Shown: positions 25,322-33,503, counted from the first letter of the stretch. The stretch: 64,000 bases of DNA from Paenibacillus dakarensis (GCF_001373415.1 NZ_CDSE01000052.1:1-64000), one strand, 5' to 3'. Notes: generated from the sequence alone by a model not told the origin. Numbers and translations are program-made.

Positions 25322-25574
25322 AGTCACATTTTCAAGTGAAGCTGAAAAGAACCTGAGGAAAATAGACCGAATTACCGCAAGAAGAATCTTTATATCCCTT
25401 GAAGAATTATCTAATGACCCATTTAACAATCCAAATACAAAGAAAATGAAGGGTAAAGAAGGGATAATCTATAGATTACGGGTGGGAAATTATCGAATAA
25501 TCTATGAGGTTCTTAATAATGAATTAATCATCTTTGTAGTTCGCATAGGATCTAGAGGAGACATATATAAATGA
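25305..25574 (+). CDS. RelE/ParE-family toxin
   Basis: 89 residues, GTG start at 25305. Family features: FSSEAEKNLRKIDRITARRI, LEELSNDPFNNPNTKKMKG, IYRLRVGNYRIIYEV and VVRIGSRGDIYK, the standard RelE core ending. RelE toxins cut mRNA on the ribosome; ParE toxins poison gyrase, and sequence alone does not tell which. As a cassette-borne toxin-antitoxin pair it may stabilise the array, as proposed for chromosomal integrons. Cassette ends pair 7/7 (GTTATAA with TTATAAC). Confidence 0.95.
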   Translation: MNLKYKVTFSSEAEKNLRKIDRITARRIFISLEELSNDPFNNPNTKKMKGKEGIIYRLRVGNYRIIYEVLNNELIIFVVRIGSRGDIYK

Positions 25575-25578
25575 CAGC

Positions 25579-25612
25579 AGGGCCCTAGCAATAAAGTTAG
25601 GGCTCTTTTTAT
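25579..25612 (+). terminator. Intrinsic terminator after the RelE-like toxin
   Basis: GGGCCCTA ... TTAGGGCTC followed by TTTTTA. It ends the toxin-antitoxin transcript inside the cassette. Confidence 0.75.
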
Positions 25613-25654
25613 TTAAAGAAGATTATGTGAGATGTTCAAGAAGCCGCCAACATC

Positions 25655-25813
25655 TTATAACATAACATTTCTGCTTCGTCGCTGACGCTCCTTGGTCGCC
25701 AAGAAGTATGTCAGAGAAGTAGAATCTGGCGACACATCCAATCGGCTAAGTCTAACGACCCGGCACTTTGTGCCTTAAGCCGCTTGGACGTCAGAAATGC
25801 GAGAACGTTAAGT
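25655..25813 (+). repeat. attC-like site (s12)
   Basis: R'' TTATAAC 25655-25661, L'' CATTTCTG, L' CAGAAATG (perfect 8), R' GTTAAGT 25807-25813 (GTTRRRY). R'' complements the R' at 24968. The arm sequences differ from neighbours but keep pairing, which is compensatory change. Confidence 0.85.
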
Positions 25814-25893
25814 GAAATTACTGCAGGATAAAACGGGGGAACAAAAGAAAAAATTACCTATAAAATCGTTATAAAATAAGTTATACTGAGGTA

Positions 25894-26018
25894 AGAATAA
25901 GTAAGGAGCCGTGCGCGAACACGACTCCAAAGTACAACAGCTGCATAAAGAGCAGTCGGCCACGTAAGATGGGTCGGAAATAGACCGTTATCCTAGGCAG
26001 GGCGGTCTATTTCTTTTT
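25894..26018 (+). ncRNA. Candidate antitoxin RNA of type I toxin module, copy 2
   Basis: -10 TATACT 25882-25887; hairpins GGAGCCGTG/CACGACTCC and CTGC/GCAG; ends at GAAATAGACCG/CGGTCTATTTC plus T5, overlapping the toxin 3' end on the other strand. Confidence 0.65.
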
Positions 26019-26090
26019 CATGTAGGTGAGCAATGCCAGAATGAACATGCCGAACATGAACATTAAGGAAAGTGCATCTTTGACCTCCAT
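26007..26090 (-). CDS. Holin-like type I toxin, copy 2 (27 residues)
   Basis: MEVKDALSLMFMFGMFILAL then LTYMKKK, ATG at 26090 after GGGAGGTGATG. One membrane helix and a basic tail. Differs from copy 1 at four residues and is identical to copy 3, whose whole cassette is a recent duplicate of this one. Toxin role is by family; antisense control is by arrangement. Confidence 0.8.
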   Translation of the reverse strand: MEVKDALSLMFMFGMFILALLTYMKKK

Positions 26091-26283
26091 GGGCATCACC
26101 TCCCTTCTGGGAGATTAGCCGACCGCCCTTATAGCCGTATATTGTACTAGAAAATTATAACATATAAGACATAATGAAATACCATAGAATATTATAAATA
26201 ACTAGAATGCATTAAAGACTAAAAAACATTATATATCTATAAAACTTACGTGAGAATGTAAATACGGTGAAGGCAGTAACAAC

Positions 26284-26430
26284 GCTAAACAATGCATCTA
26301 TGCTGCGGGGCATTCGCCCCTTGGTTGTCAGAGGTTATATACATAGAAGAATATTCAGACGACACACGACCCGACCTAAGATAAGAGCTATCTAAGGCCG
26401 GGTCGCGTCATAGATGCGGGAACGTTATAT
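26284..26430 (+). repeat. attC-like site (s13)
   Basis: R'' GCTAAAC 26284-26290, L'' GCATCTA, L' TAGATGC, R' GTTATAT 26424-26430. Inner GACCC..GGGTC palindrome as in s6. R'' is a poor match to both its own R' and the cassette's left R' (GTTAAGT), so it is degenerate or recombined. Confidence 0.8.
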
Positions 26431-26473
26431 GAAACTAGCGTAGTGAGCAAAAATAGCAGAGAGGTTAATCAAG

Positions 26474-26932
26474 ATGAGAATACTAGTAACTGGTGGCGCA
26501 ATCATTCGAGACGATCAGGGTAGGATGTTGCTACAGCGAAGATCTGACTATGGTGACTGGGGATTACCTGGTGGTGGAATGAATGCAGGTGAGTCGATTG
26601 AAGAGACGATGGTTCGAGAGGTTCATGAGGAAACTGGTTTAGTGGTCACAGATTGTGAACTCTATACTGTATACAGCGGTTCACGGATGAAATATAGGTA
26701 TCCAGATGGAAATGAAGTTGTATTTGTAATGTTTATATTCAATGCAAAAGCAGATATAGCAGGAAGAATCGCTGAAGACAATAAAACACTTCGATATACA
26801 GATAAAGAACAAGAGTCATTACAGTTGGAGTTTAAATCGATAGAAGAAATTAATATTGAAGAAATAAGTACTGTACAAAGGCCTCTGATTGAAGACTTAA
26901 AGAAACATATAAAATCTATATTAAGAACCTAA
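26474..26932 (+). CDS. Nudix hydrolase
   Basis: 152 residues, full length. Nudix box GGGMNAGESIEETMVREVHE then ETGL fits GX5EX7REUXEEXGU. N-terminal strand LVTGGAIIRDDQGRMLLQRR and C-terminal LEFKSIEEINIEEISTVQRP are typical of MutT/Nudix enzymes acting on nucleotide diphosphate compounds. The substrate is not predictable. ATG 26474 with GAGAGGTTAAT upstream. Cassette ends pair 7/7 (GTTATAT with ATATAAC). Confidence 0.95.
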   Translation: MRILVTGGAIIRDDQGRMLLQRRSDYGDWGLPGGGMNAGESIEETMVREVHEETGLVVTDCELYTVYSGSRMKYRYPDGNEVVFVMFIFNAKADIAGRIAEDNKTLRYTDKEQESLQLEFKSIEEINIEEISTVQRPLIEDLKKHIKSILRT

Positions 26933-26963
26933 TGTAGGATGCGTCAACGAAGTCGCTAGCATC

Positions 26964-27126
26964 ATATAACACAGTATCCACGTTTCGGGCCGGACGGTCT
27001 TTGCTTCGCAAAGAAGAAGTAGGCAGAGAAGCGGATTCAGCTCACAACCCTGCGAGGCTAAGTCCGTCGGACTCGGCGCTTTCGCGCCTTAAGCCTCTCG
27101 GGTTCGTAGATACAGGAACGTTAGCT
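26964..27126 (+). repeat. attC-like site (s14)
   Basis: R'' ATATAAC 26964-26970, L'' GTATCCACG with L' CGTAGATAC (one mismatch), R' GTTAGCT 27120-27126. Inner GCGAGGCTAAG/CTTAAGCCTCTC and GGCGC/GCGCC stems. R'' complements the R' at 26424. Confidence 0.85.
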
Positions 27127-27192
27127 GAAAGGGCCGCCAATTGTATTAAAACCATATTTAGAATCAAAAATCCAAAATCATAATAAGAACGC

Positions 27193-27221
27193 TTGTACGC
27201 AGAAGTATATAAAGGTAAAAT
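27193..27221 (+). promoter_or_regulatory. Promoter of holin-like toxin copy 4
   Basis: TTGTAC 27193-27198, 17-base spacer, TAAAAT 27216-27221. An almost identical promoter (TTGTACGC ... GGTAAAATATAACT) stands before the VOC gene at 50394-50422. Confidence 0.65.
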
Positions 27222-27277
27222 ATAACTACAATTGAATCTTGGGTGGTCATGGTTTCCCTTCGAAAGGAGGTGAAGCC

Positions 27278-27373
27278 ATGGAAGTGAAAGATGCACTAAC
27301 GATTATGTTCCTATTTGGCTCATTCATTCTTGCACTTTTAACTTACATTAATAATAACAACAAGAGAAAGTAA
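27278..27373 (+). CDS. Holin-like type I toxin, copy 4 (31 residues, + strand)
   Basis: MEVKDALTIMFLFGSFILAL then LTYINNNNKRK; ATG 27278 after AAAGGAGGTGA. Same family as the three minus-strand copies but with its own promoter and terminator, and read in the direction of the array. No antisense RNA with the copy 1-3 layout is visible, so its control may differ or it may be an orphan toxin. Cassette ends differ by one base (GTTAGCT with AGATAAC). Confidence 0.78.
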   Translation: MEVKDALTIMFLFGSFILALLTYINNNNKRK

Positions 27374-27412
27374 AAACCCACCCTAAGGTTGACCGCCGAA
27401 GGTGGGTTTCCG
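27374..27412 (+). terminator. Terminator after toxin copy 4
   Basis: AAACCCACC ... GGTGGGTTT, a 9-base stem with A and T flanks directly after the stop codon. Confidence 0.75.
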
Positions 27413-27603
27413 ATCGTAATTGACTAAGAAGGGATTACCCATCCAAGCCAATTGTATGGACCAAGTGTTAGCGCACTTGGTCTTTATTAAATATATAATA
27501 CCATACTTAAAAAGATGTATCAAAGAACTAATTGAGTTCGAAAACATTGTTGAACAGGCATATAGACTGTTATTGAAAGCTATTCGAAGATGGCACCCCC
27601 ATC

Positions 27604-27765
27604 AGATAACATCGTATCTACGCTTCGGACCATTCGGTCCTTGGTTCGCGAGAAGTGGTAGGCAGAGGAGTTGATTCAGCTCACAACCCTGCGAGGCTAA
27701 GTCCGTTGGACCCGGCGCAACCGCGCCTTAAGCCTCTCGGGTTCGTAGATACATCAACGTTAAGT
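27604..27765 (+). repeat. attC-like site (s15)
   Basis: R'' AGATAAC 27604-27610, L'' GTATCTACG, L' CGTAGATAC (perfect), R' GTTAAGT 27759-27765. Inner stems as in s14. Confidence 0.85.
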
Positions 27766-27858
27766 GAAATTACTACAGACAACATTACAGACCTTATATA
27801 AATAAAAAATAATCAATAATACCTATAAAAGCGTTATAAATTGAGTTATACTGAGGTA

Positions 27859-27984
27859 AGAATAAGTAAGGAGCCGTGCTGGAACACGTCTCCTTAGCAC
27901 AATTACTGCATAAAGAGCAGTCGGCCACAGGAGTTAGGTCGAGAAATAGACCGTTACCTTAGCGAGGGCGGTCTATTTCTTTTT
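27859..27984 (+). ncRNA. Candidate antitoxin RNA of type I toxin module, copy 3
   Basis: -10 TATACT 27847-27852; hairpin GGAGCCGTG/CACGTCTCC; terminator GAAATAGACCG/CGGTCTATTTC with T5 overlapping the toxin end on the - strand. Confidence 0.65.
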
Positions 27985-28056
27985 CATGTAGGTGAGCAAT
28001 GCCAGAATGAACATGCCGAACATGAACATTAAGGAAAGTGCATCTTTGACCTCCAT
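27973..28056 (-). CDS. Holin-like type I toxin, copy 3 (27 residues)
   Basis: Same peptide as copy 2 (MEVKDALSLMFMFGMFILAL then LTYMKKK), ATG at 28056 after GGGAGGTGATG. The flanking 300 bp and the downstream site are nearly the same as around 26007-26430, so this is a duplicated cassette. Confidence 0.8.
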   Translation of the reverse strand: MEVKDALSLMFMFGMFILALLTYMKKK

Positions 28057-28249
28057 GGGCATCACCTCCCTTCTGGGAGATTAGCCGACCGCCCTTATAG
28101 CCGTATATTGTACTAGAAAATTATAACATATAAGACATAATGAAATACCATAAAATATTATAAATAACTAGAATGCATTAAAGACTAAAAAACATTATAT
28201 ATCTATAAAACTTACGTGAGAATGTAAATACAGTGAAGGCAGTAACATC

Positions 28250-28396
28250 AGTTAACAATGCATCTATGCTGCGGTGCATTCGCCCCTTGGTTGTCAGAGG
28301 TTATATACATAGAAGAATATTCAGACGACACACGACCCGGCCTAAGATAAGAGCTATCTAAGGCCGGGTCGCGTCATAGATGCGGAAACGTTAACT
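28250..28396 (+). repeat. attC-like site (s16)
   Basis: R'' AGTTAAC 28250-28256, L'' GCATCTA, L' TAGATGC, R' GTTAACT 28390-28396. Here the site's own boxes match perfectly. Almost identical to s13 apart from the boxes. Confidence 0.85.
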
Positions 28397-28421
28397 GAAA
28401 TCGACAGATAGAGGATAAAAA

Positions 28422-28782
28422 ATGAAAAATCCGATATCAATAAAGCAACTCACAAAACATGAAGAAGCATCTTTATTGGATATTGAATTTTCAAAAAGAT
28501 ATCCGTGGTATTCATCGAAGGACTATTTCTATAAGTGACTGGAAGAAAATAAACAAGGCAATAGAGTTACTTTACTGGCTTATTATGAAGGAACATTAGC
28601 AGGCTGTTGCCACTTATTGTTTACTTCAGAATATCCAAATTTCAAAAGAAATAATATACCCGAGATAAATGACTTAAATGTATTTCCGGAGTTCAGTAAA
28701 AATGGGAATCGCAAGCAAAATGTTTGATGAGTTTGAAAGAATAGCTTTAAAGAGATCAAGATATATTGGTTTAGCAGTATAG
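28422..28782 (+). pseudogene. GNAT acetyltransferase pseudogene
   Basis: From ATG 28422 the frame reads MKNPISIKQLTKHEEASLLD then FSKRYPWYSSKDYFYK and a TGA stop. The same frame goes on with ENKQGNRVTLLAYYEGTLAG, and after a frameshift near 28695 another frame gives MGIASKMFDEFERIALKRS, the acetyl-CoA-helix region. One nonsense and one frameshift mutation; non-functional. Confidence 0.75.
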
Positions 28783-28820
28783 GAAAGATTGGCAATGAAT
28801 AATTTCTATGAGGTGTCTCT

Positions 28821-29303
28821 ATGGAGAATTCTTTAAAAGATCTTGCAGATAAGACATTAAAATACTTATGCGTAGGTTCATATATTGAGGGGATTAATTT
28901 CTATGGACTTAAGATATTATTTGGTGAAAATGAAGTAAATAAGGCCCGAATAGATGGACAAATATATTTAAATATTGAAGGGAAGTTTGCAGTGCTTCCA
29001 TCCCTGCCAGAATTTTTTCCAACAGTAGAAACTTTACCTGAGTTGGATTGGATAGAGAGTTCAAAGATAATTTGTGAACTTAGAATGAAGAAAGTAGTAG
29101 ATCTATGGTTATCGATTGATGTACCGAATCTGATTATTGTATTTGAATCCGGCGAAGTTCTTTACGTAAACGGACATAATGATAAATACGAAAGCTGGCA
29201 ATTAGGGGTATGGGGCAATACAAATAAAGATGAAATATGGGAAATCGTTTGTTGTCCTGGGGATGATATTGCAATATGGGCACCGGATGATTTTGTTGGC
29301 TAA
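28821..29303 (+). CDS. Hypothetical protein, 160 residues
   Basis: Soluble acidic protein with no membrane segment: MENSLKDLADKTLKYLCVGS, KARIDGQIYLNIEGKFAVLP, LWLSIDVPNLIIVFESGEVL and a Trp-rich end ESWQLGVWGNTNKDEIWEIV. The style resembles small immunity-type proteins (SMI1 or Imm families), but I cannot assign a family. RBS is weak (GAGGTGTCT). It shares a cassette with the broken GNAT upstream, with no site between them. Confidence 0.6.
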   Translation: MENSLKDLADKTLKYLCVGSYIEGINFYGLKILFGENEVNKARIDGQIYLNIEGKFAVLPSLPEFFPTVETLPELDWIESSKIICELRMKKVVDLWLSIDVPNLIIVFESGEVLYVNGHNDKYESWQLGVWGNTNKDEIWEIVCCPGDDIAIWAPDDFVG

Positions 29304-29334
29304 ATCAATGATGACCTATCCTTCATATAACATA

Positions 29335-29490
29335 GTATCTACGCAGCGGTCCGTTCGGACCTTGGTCTGCAAGATGTGGTTCAAGGGAGTGAATACAGCA
29401 GACAACCCTGCACTGGCTAAGTCCATCGGACCCGGCGCTGTGCGCCTTAAGCCAGTGAGGGTTAATTCATTCGAATTCAAGAATTATACT
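29335..29490 (+). repeat. attC-like site with decayed right end (s17)
   Basis: R'' ATATAAC 29335-29341, L'' GTATCTACGC; inner CACTGGCTAAG/CTTAAGCCAGTG. After GTGAGGGTT the right arm is scrambled (CATTCGAATTC...) and no GTT box remains. Confidence 0.7.
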
Positions 29491-29521
29491 ACAAAATAAA
29501 ATTAATTATAGGGGGACTAAA

Positions 29522-29825
29522 ATGAGGGTCCGATTAACTGATTATGACAAAAATTGGGTTCGTATGTTTCAAGATGAGGCGACTTTTCTAAAGACTATTT
29601 TTTCGAATGATATTATACGATTCGAACATTTTGGAAGCACATCAGTTATTGGAATGAAGATATAGTAATTTTAAGGAAGAATTATCCCAACGTTTTGAAA
29701 ACACAAGTGAATATAGCCCTGCTAAAAAGGCATTCGTAAGAGAAATGGAACAGATTGCACTATCTTGGTTTGTTGAAACTCAAGGGATTACTCAAAACGA
29801 TACACAATTAGATGCAAATGATTGA
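29522..29825 (+). pseudogene. GrpB-family (UPF0157) pseudogene
   Basis: ATG 29522: MRVRLTDYDKNWVRMFQDEA and IIRFEHFGSTSVIGMKI, the conserved HxGSTSVxG motif of GrpB nucleotidyltransferase-like proteins, then a stop. The C-terminal part SPAKKAFVREMEQIALSWF appears from about 29715 to 29825. The middle of the domain is deleted. Decayed cassette gene. Confidence 0.85.
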
Positions 29826-29878
29826 TCCCTTTATAAAATTAATAGAAGTGTTAGTAGTTCGGGGAAGGCATTTACATC

Positions 29879-30045
29879 CGATAAGAATGCCTTCACGCAT
29901 CGCCAGCCTGGTGGATGCTCGGTCGCCGAGAGACTTTTCGGGGAAGCGGATTCAGGCGACAACCCTGTGAACCTAACCGCGTCGCGGCGGCCTCCCTCGT
30001 TGGGAGCTTAAGGTTCTCGGGTTCGTGAATGTGGGAACGTTAGCT
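29879..30045 (+). repeat. attC-like site with mutated R'' (s18)
   Basis: The R'' position reads CGATAAG (AAC changed to AAG) at 29879-29885; L'' GCCTTCACG, L' CGTGAATG; R' GTTAGCT 30039-30045. Inner GAACCTAA/TTAAGGTTC stem as in s7. Confidence 0.8.
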
Positions 30046-30074
30046 GAAATTACTGGTTAAAGGATGATATTTCA

Positions 30075-30734
30075 ATGAAAATAGTAAATATCTCGGAAAA
30101 TGAGTATAGTTTGACTGATATTAATATCAAGGACATACATAGACAGAAGTATTGCGTGTTCGATTTAGAAGCAACTGGACCCAATGAAGATGAGGACAAT
30201 ATAACTCAAATTGGAGCTATTCTAATAGATAGTTTAGGAAGAATTGAAAAGACATTTGATACGTTAATAAGACCTTTAAAACCTATACCTGATATAATTG
30301 AACGCTTAACAGGGATTAGCAATAGGGATACAGAAAAAGCCCCGATGTTATCAGAAATTTATGAGGATGTTAGTCATTTTTGTCAAGATGCAATACTGGT
30401 TACTCAAGCGGGTTACGAATATGATTGGCCCCTCTTAGTAAATGAATGCAGAAGAAATGCTCTCCCTATGTTGACCAATCAATTGCTCGATACTAAAGCA
30501 TTATTTACGTACTTACATCCTGAGATAAATGACATTATTTCAACTAACTTTCTGATTAAACATTATACTATTGAGGATTCGGACATTAGGCGTCATAGTG
30601 CAATAGGGGATTGCGAATTGATTCGAAGAATATTTCTAGAACTATTAAAAGAGTATAGAATTAATGAAATTGATGAAATAAATATCGAGAAACCAATAAT
30701 AATAAAGAAAGTTAAACTGCAAAAGATATTATAG
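30075..30734 (+). CDS. DnaQ-like 3'-5' exonuclease (RNase T/DEDD family)
   Basis: 219 residues. ExoI motif FDLEATGPNEDEDNITQIGA (Asp, Glu), LTGISNRDTEKAP, ExoII-type AGYEYDWPLLVNECRRNALP and ExoIII RRHSAIGDCELIRRIFLELL (His and Asp of the DEDDh type). Resembles the epsilon/PolC proofreading exonuclease fold as a stand-alone enzyme; it may act on single-stranded DNA or RNA. RBS AAAGGATG. An exonuclease is unusual cargo beside metabolic enzymes and could be defence or repair related (guess). Cassette ends differ by one base. Confidence 0.92.
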   Translation: MKIVNISENEYSLTDINIKDIHRQKYCVFDLEATGPNEDEDNITQIGAILIDSLGRIEKTFDTLIRPLKPIPDIIERLTGISNRDTEKAPMLSEIYEDVSHFCQDAILVTQAGYEYDWPLLVNECRRNALPMLTNQLLDTKALFTYLHPEINDIISTNFLIKHYTIEDSDIRRHSAIGDCELIRRIFLELLKEYRINEIDEINIEKPIIIKKVKLQKIL

Positions 30735-30758
30735 TATTTCATAAAGGTCTTTAACTTC

Positions 30759-30915
30759 GGCTAACATAATATTCACGCTGCGGTTCGACTCGCATCGTCC
30801 CTCGGTCCGCCCGAGGCAGTTCGAGGAGGATGGATCAGACGGACAATCCTGCGAGGCTAACTGCGAAAGCGCAGCCGGCGACGTTGTCGGGTTCGTGAAT
30901 ACGGGAACGTTATCT
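30759..30915 (+). repeat. attC-like site (s19)
   Basis: R'' GGCTAAC 30759-30765, L'' ATATTCACG, L' CGTGAATAC, R' GTTATCT 30909-30915. The inner part is shorter and differently arranged from s7. Confidence 0.82.
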
Positions 30916-30950
30916 GAACGTGACGAAAATATATAATAAGGATGAAAGCA

Positions 30951-32009
30951 ATGACTGTTGGTAGAAAGGTCTTTGTATTTAAAGATATATCTCGTATCGA
31001 TCCAATAAGTAAAGAGTCCAGAGAAGTCCTCACTAGTATATATTATCCTTCTGTACCCAATGGAAATAAGCCGAAGTACACTACTTTATTTGAACCTTGT
31101 ACACCTTTGGCCGTTGATATGCTCAGTAGTATGGGAGTAAATAAAGAATATATTAGTAATGTTGTTACTGGAATATATAATAATGCAAATATTAATATTA
31201 CTGCTAGGAACTGTCCCATTATTGTTATAGCCCCTGCATTTGGTGTAGTTAGAGATATGTACTCCTTTTGTGTGGAACACTTAGTAAGTTGCGGTTATGT
31301 TGTTATTACAATGGGTGCTACTCATGAATCTATATTTTCAATTTTTCCAGATTATCGCTTTATTCAGCAATCGAAAGAGATATCCGAAATTGATAGTTTA
31401 GATATAAATTATTGGAAACAATTAATGGAACTGAGAATTGAAGATATTAGGTGTATTTTAAGCAATATAGAAGAAATCTTGAATTCTGATAAGGATCTTA
31501 TAGCAATAGTTGATGTCAGTAATATAGGAATAATTGGTCATTCATTAGGTGGAGCTGCTGCGTATGAAGTACTAAAAAGAGAAAAGAAAGTTAATGCTAG
31601 TGTTCTATTAGATCCCAGTTTTCATTTAATAACGGCAAATATAGAAGAAAGAGTATCAGTTCCATTATTGGTATTTCGACAAGAGAAATGCTCGTTCGAT
31701 GAATTAGAAAACGAATTCTCTCCGGAGTTGCTAACTTTGTTTTTAAGTGGTTATAAAGCTCTATATAATTCCAGTGATATAAATAGCTTATACATTAAAC
31801 TACAAGGCGCTCATCATATGACATTTAGCGATATTCCGATACATTACAAGGAAGATGGTATTAAGCTAAAGCATTCTATTCTTAATAAGTATATTTCTGC
31901 TTTCTTTGATGAGTATTTAAAAAAGAAAGATTATAAATTTCATGAATTGATGAAAGATAATTCTAGTAATGGAATTGATGAAATAAATGGTAATGGACAA
32001 GTTATTTGA
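30951..32009 (+). CDS. Alpha/beta hydrolase, PAF-acetylhydrolase-like
   Basis: 352 residues from ATG 30951 (AAGGATG upstream; an ATG nine bases earlier is also possible). Nucleophile elbow IGIIGHSLGGAAAYEVL, acid region ASVLLDPSF and catalytic His in LQGAHHMTFSD, the pattern of platelet-activating-factor acetylhydrolase-like serine esterases. No signal peptide. Substrate unknown. Largest gene in the array. Cassette ends pair 7/7 (GTTATCT with AGATAAC). Confidence 0.92.
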   Translation: MTVGRKVFVFKDISRIDPISKESREVLTSIYYPSVPNGNKPKYTTLFEPCTPLAVDMLSSMGVNKEYISNVVTGIYNNANINITARNCPIIVIAPAFGVVRDMYSFCVEHLVSCGYVVITMGATHESIFSIFPDYRFIQQSKEISEIDSLDINYWKQLMELRIEDIRCILSNIEEILNSDKDLIAIVDVSNIGIIGHSLGGAAAYEVLKREKKVNASVLLDPSFHLITANIEERVSVPLLVFRQEKCSFDELENEFSPELLTLFLSGYKALYNSSDINSLYIKLQGAHHMTFSDIPIHYKEDGIKLKHSILNKYISAFFDEYLKKKDYKFHELMKDNSSNGIDEINGNGQVI

Positions 32010-32035
32010 GGGGGATTCGCGATGACGTCACCATC

Positions 32036-32186
32036 AGATAACCATAATAATTCGCACTGCGTGCCATACGGCCCTTGATCCGCCAGAAGTATTTTCAAGG
32101 AGGTAATTCGCAGGCAGATACATTCATTCCCCTAAGATAAGAGCTATCTAAGAGGAATGAACGTCGCGAATACAAAAACGTTATAT
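32036..32186 (+). repeat. attC-like site (s20)
   Basis: R'' AGATAAC 32036-32042, L'' AATTCGC, L' GCGAATAC, R' GTTATAT 32180-32186. Inner CATTCCCCTAAGATA-type palindrome as in s8. R'' complements the R' at 30909. Confidence 0.85.
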
Positions 32187-32324
32187 GAAAGTAATGAACT
32201 ATTATTTAAAGACGAAAGGACTCATAAATCATGAATTGTTTAGGCTACAATCTTGCTAATCAATTAGTAGAAACCAATGTGGTTTTTGAAGATAATTTAA
32301 ATAATTGTATTATCAATCTGTTGT

Positions 32325-32720
32325 GTGGTTCTATTATTTAAGTTATATGGTAATCAATCCCAGGAGAGAGGGATTCAAAGTGCAGTTGATGCCACATTTA
32401 AGCAACAGCTGGGTACTGTACTCGGAAGCTTCAATATGCGGGTAGATGACTATACATACAGGTCAATGATTTCGAGTGTATATAATGTTGCTGCAATGTC
32501 TGAACTCACTTCATATGAGAAAATAAATGATGAATTAGACATTAGCTTATACAATCTTTATATTTCACTAAGAGAAGAGAAATCAAAAGATAAGGTACTA
32601 GAACGGATAGAAGAATTACACGATATCTTTTTTATTATGGTTCAAGATCCAACAAGTAAAGAAGCAACAAATAAATTGATTAAAATTGCAGATGAAACAT
32701 TCTTTAAAGTAAAAGATTAA
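32325..32720 (+). CDS. Hypothetical helical protein, 131 residues
   Basis: GTG start at 32325. Predicted mainly helical and charged: RGIQSAVDATFKQQLGTVLG, NVAAMSELTSYEKINDELD, DKVLERIEELHDIFFIMVQD. A short frame from ATG 32231 (MNCLGYNLANQLVETNVVFE, 36 residues) ends just inside its start and may be the true N-terminus separated by a frameshift, giving a hydrophobic segment at the junction. No family recognised. Cassette ends pair 7/7 (GTTATAT with ATATAAC). Confidence 0.55.
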   Translation: MVLLFKLYGNQSQERGIQSAVDATFKQQLGTVLGSFNMRVDDYTYRSMISSVYNVAAMSELTSYEKINDELDISLYNLYISLREEKSKDKVLERIEELHDIFFIMVQDPTSKEATNKLIKIADETFFKVKD

Positions 32721-32757
32721 GGAAGAATGTTGATCATTCGAGGAAGGTGCATCCTTC

Positions 32758-32924
32758 ATATAACAATAAATTCCCGCATTGGTCCAACAAGTTGTCCCTC
32801 GGTCGCCAGGAAGTGAAGTCGGAGAAGTGGATTCAGGCAACACATCCGCACCACCTAACCGCTTCGCGTCCGCTCCCGTTGGTCGCTTAAGTCGGTGGGA
32901 CGTCGTGAATAGAAAACGTTATAT
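32758..32924 (+). repeat. attC-like site (s21)
   Basis: R'' ATATAAC 32758-32764, L'' AAATTCCCG with L' CGTGAATAG, R' GTTATAT 32918-32924. Inner CACCACCTAA and TTAAGTCGGTGG arms. Own boxes match, as do the cassette ends. Confidence 0.83.
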
Positions 32925-32978
32925 GAAATCGGGACTAAGCAATACAATAAAACATGTTCCTTTGGGGGGTTATACACA

Positions 32979-33281
32979 TTGAAGATGTTTGGATTAGCGT
33001 TTATCATTTTAGGGATCTTTTTAATAAGCTTAAGTGGCTTAGAAAAAGTACTTATTTACACTGCTTTATTTGAAAGAGCTCCAGATATGGAAATACTAAA
33101 GAATATAACTCCAAACTATATATGGAATATAGCAAACAATACTCTTATTCTTGGAATAATATTCTTCATTTCTGGCTCTATAATGATAACAAAGAATCAC
33201 ATTACAAATCACTTTAAAAGAGTAAAGGGAAGTTGTGAACAAGAAGAAGAAGCCACAAAACCCGTGAATATGAACGATTAG
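32979..33281 (+). CDS. Small membrane protein, 100 residues
   Basis: Two membrane segments (MFGLAFIILGIFLISLSGL and TLILGIIFFISGSIMI) joined by a short outside loop; hydrophilic basic then acidic tail KGSCEQEEEATKPVN. TTG start at 32979 after GGGGGGTTA. No family recognised. Cassette ends pair 7/7 (GTTATAT with ATATAAC). Confidence 0.65.
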   Translation: MKMFGLAFIILGIFLISLSGLEKVLIYTALFERAPDMEILKNITPNYIWNIANNTLILGIIFFISGSIMITKNHITNHFKRVKGSCEQEEEATKPVNMND

Positions 33282-33309
33282 AATGAATTTCGAATAAGGT
33301 ATCTACTTC

Positions 33310-33503
33310 ATATAACACAATGTTCACGCATCGGGCCATTCGGCCCTCGGTCCGGCAGGAGTTAGATGAGGGCTCGGAGAAGTAATTGCCAGCAGCAGGG
33401 AAGTGGAATCAGCCCGAACACATCCGCACCGACTAACCGCATCGCGCCCGGCGACTTCGTCGCCTTAAGTCGGTGGGACGTCGTGAACACATTGACGTTA
33501 GAT
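33310..33503 (+). repeat. attC-like site (s22)
   Basis: R'' ATATAAC 33310-33316, L'' TGTTCACG, L' CGTGAACAC, R' GTTAGAT 33497-33503 (GTTRRRY). The 194-bp site is close in sequence to s10, with GGCC/GGCC and CACCGACTAA/TTAAGTCGGTG stems. Confidence 0.85.
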
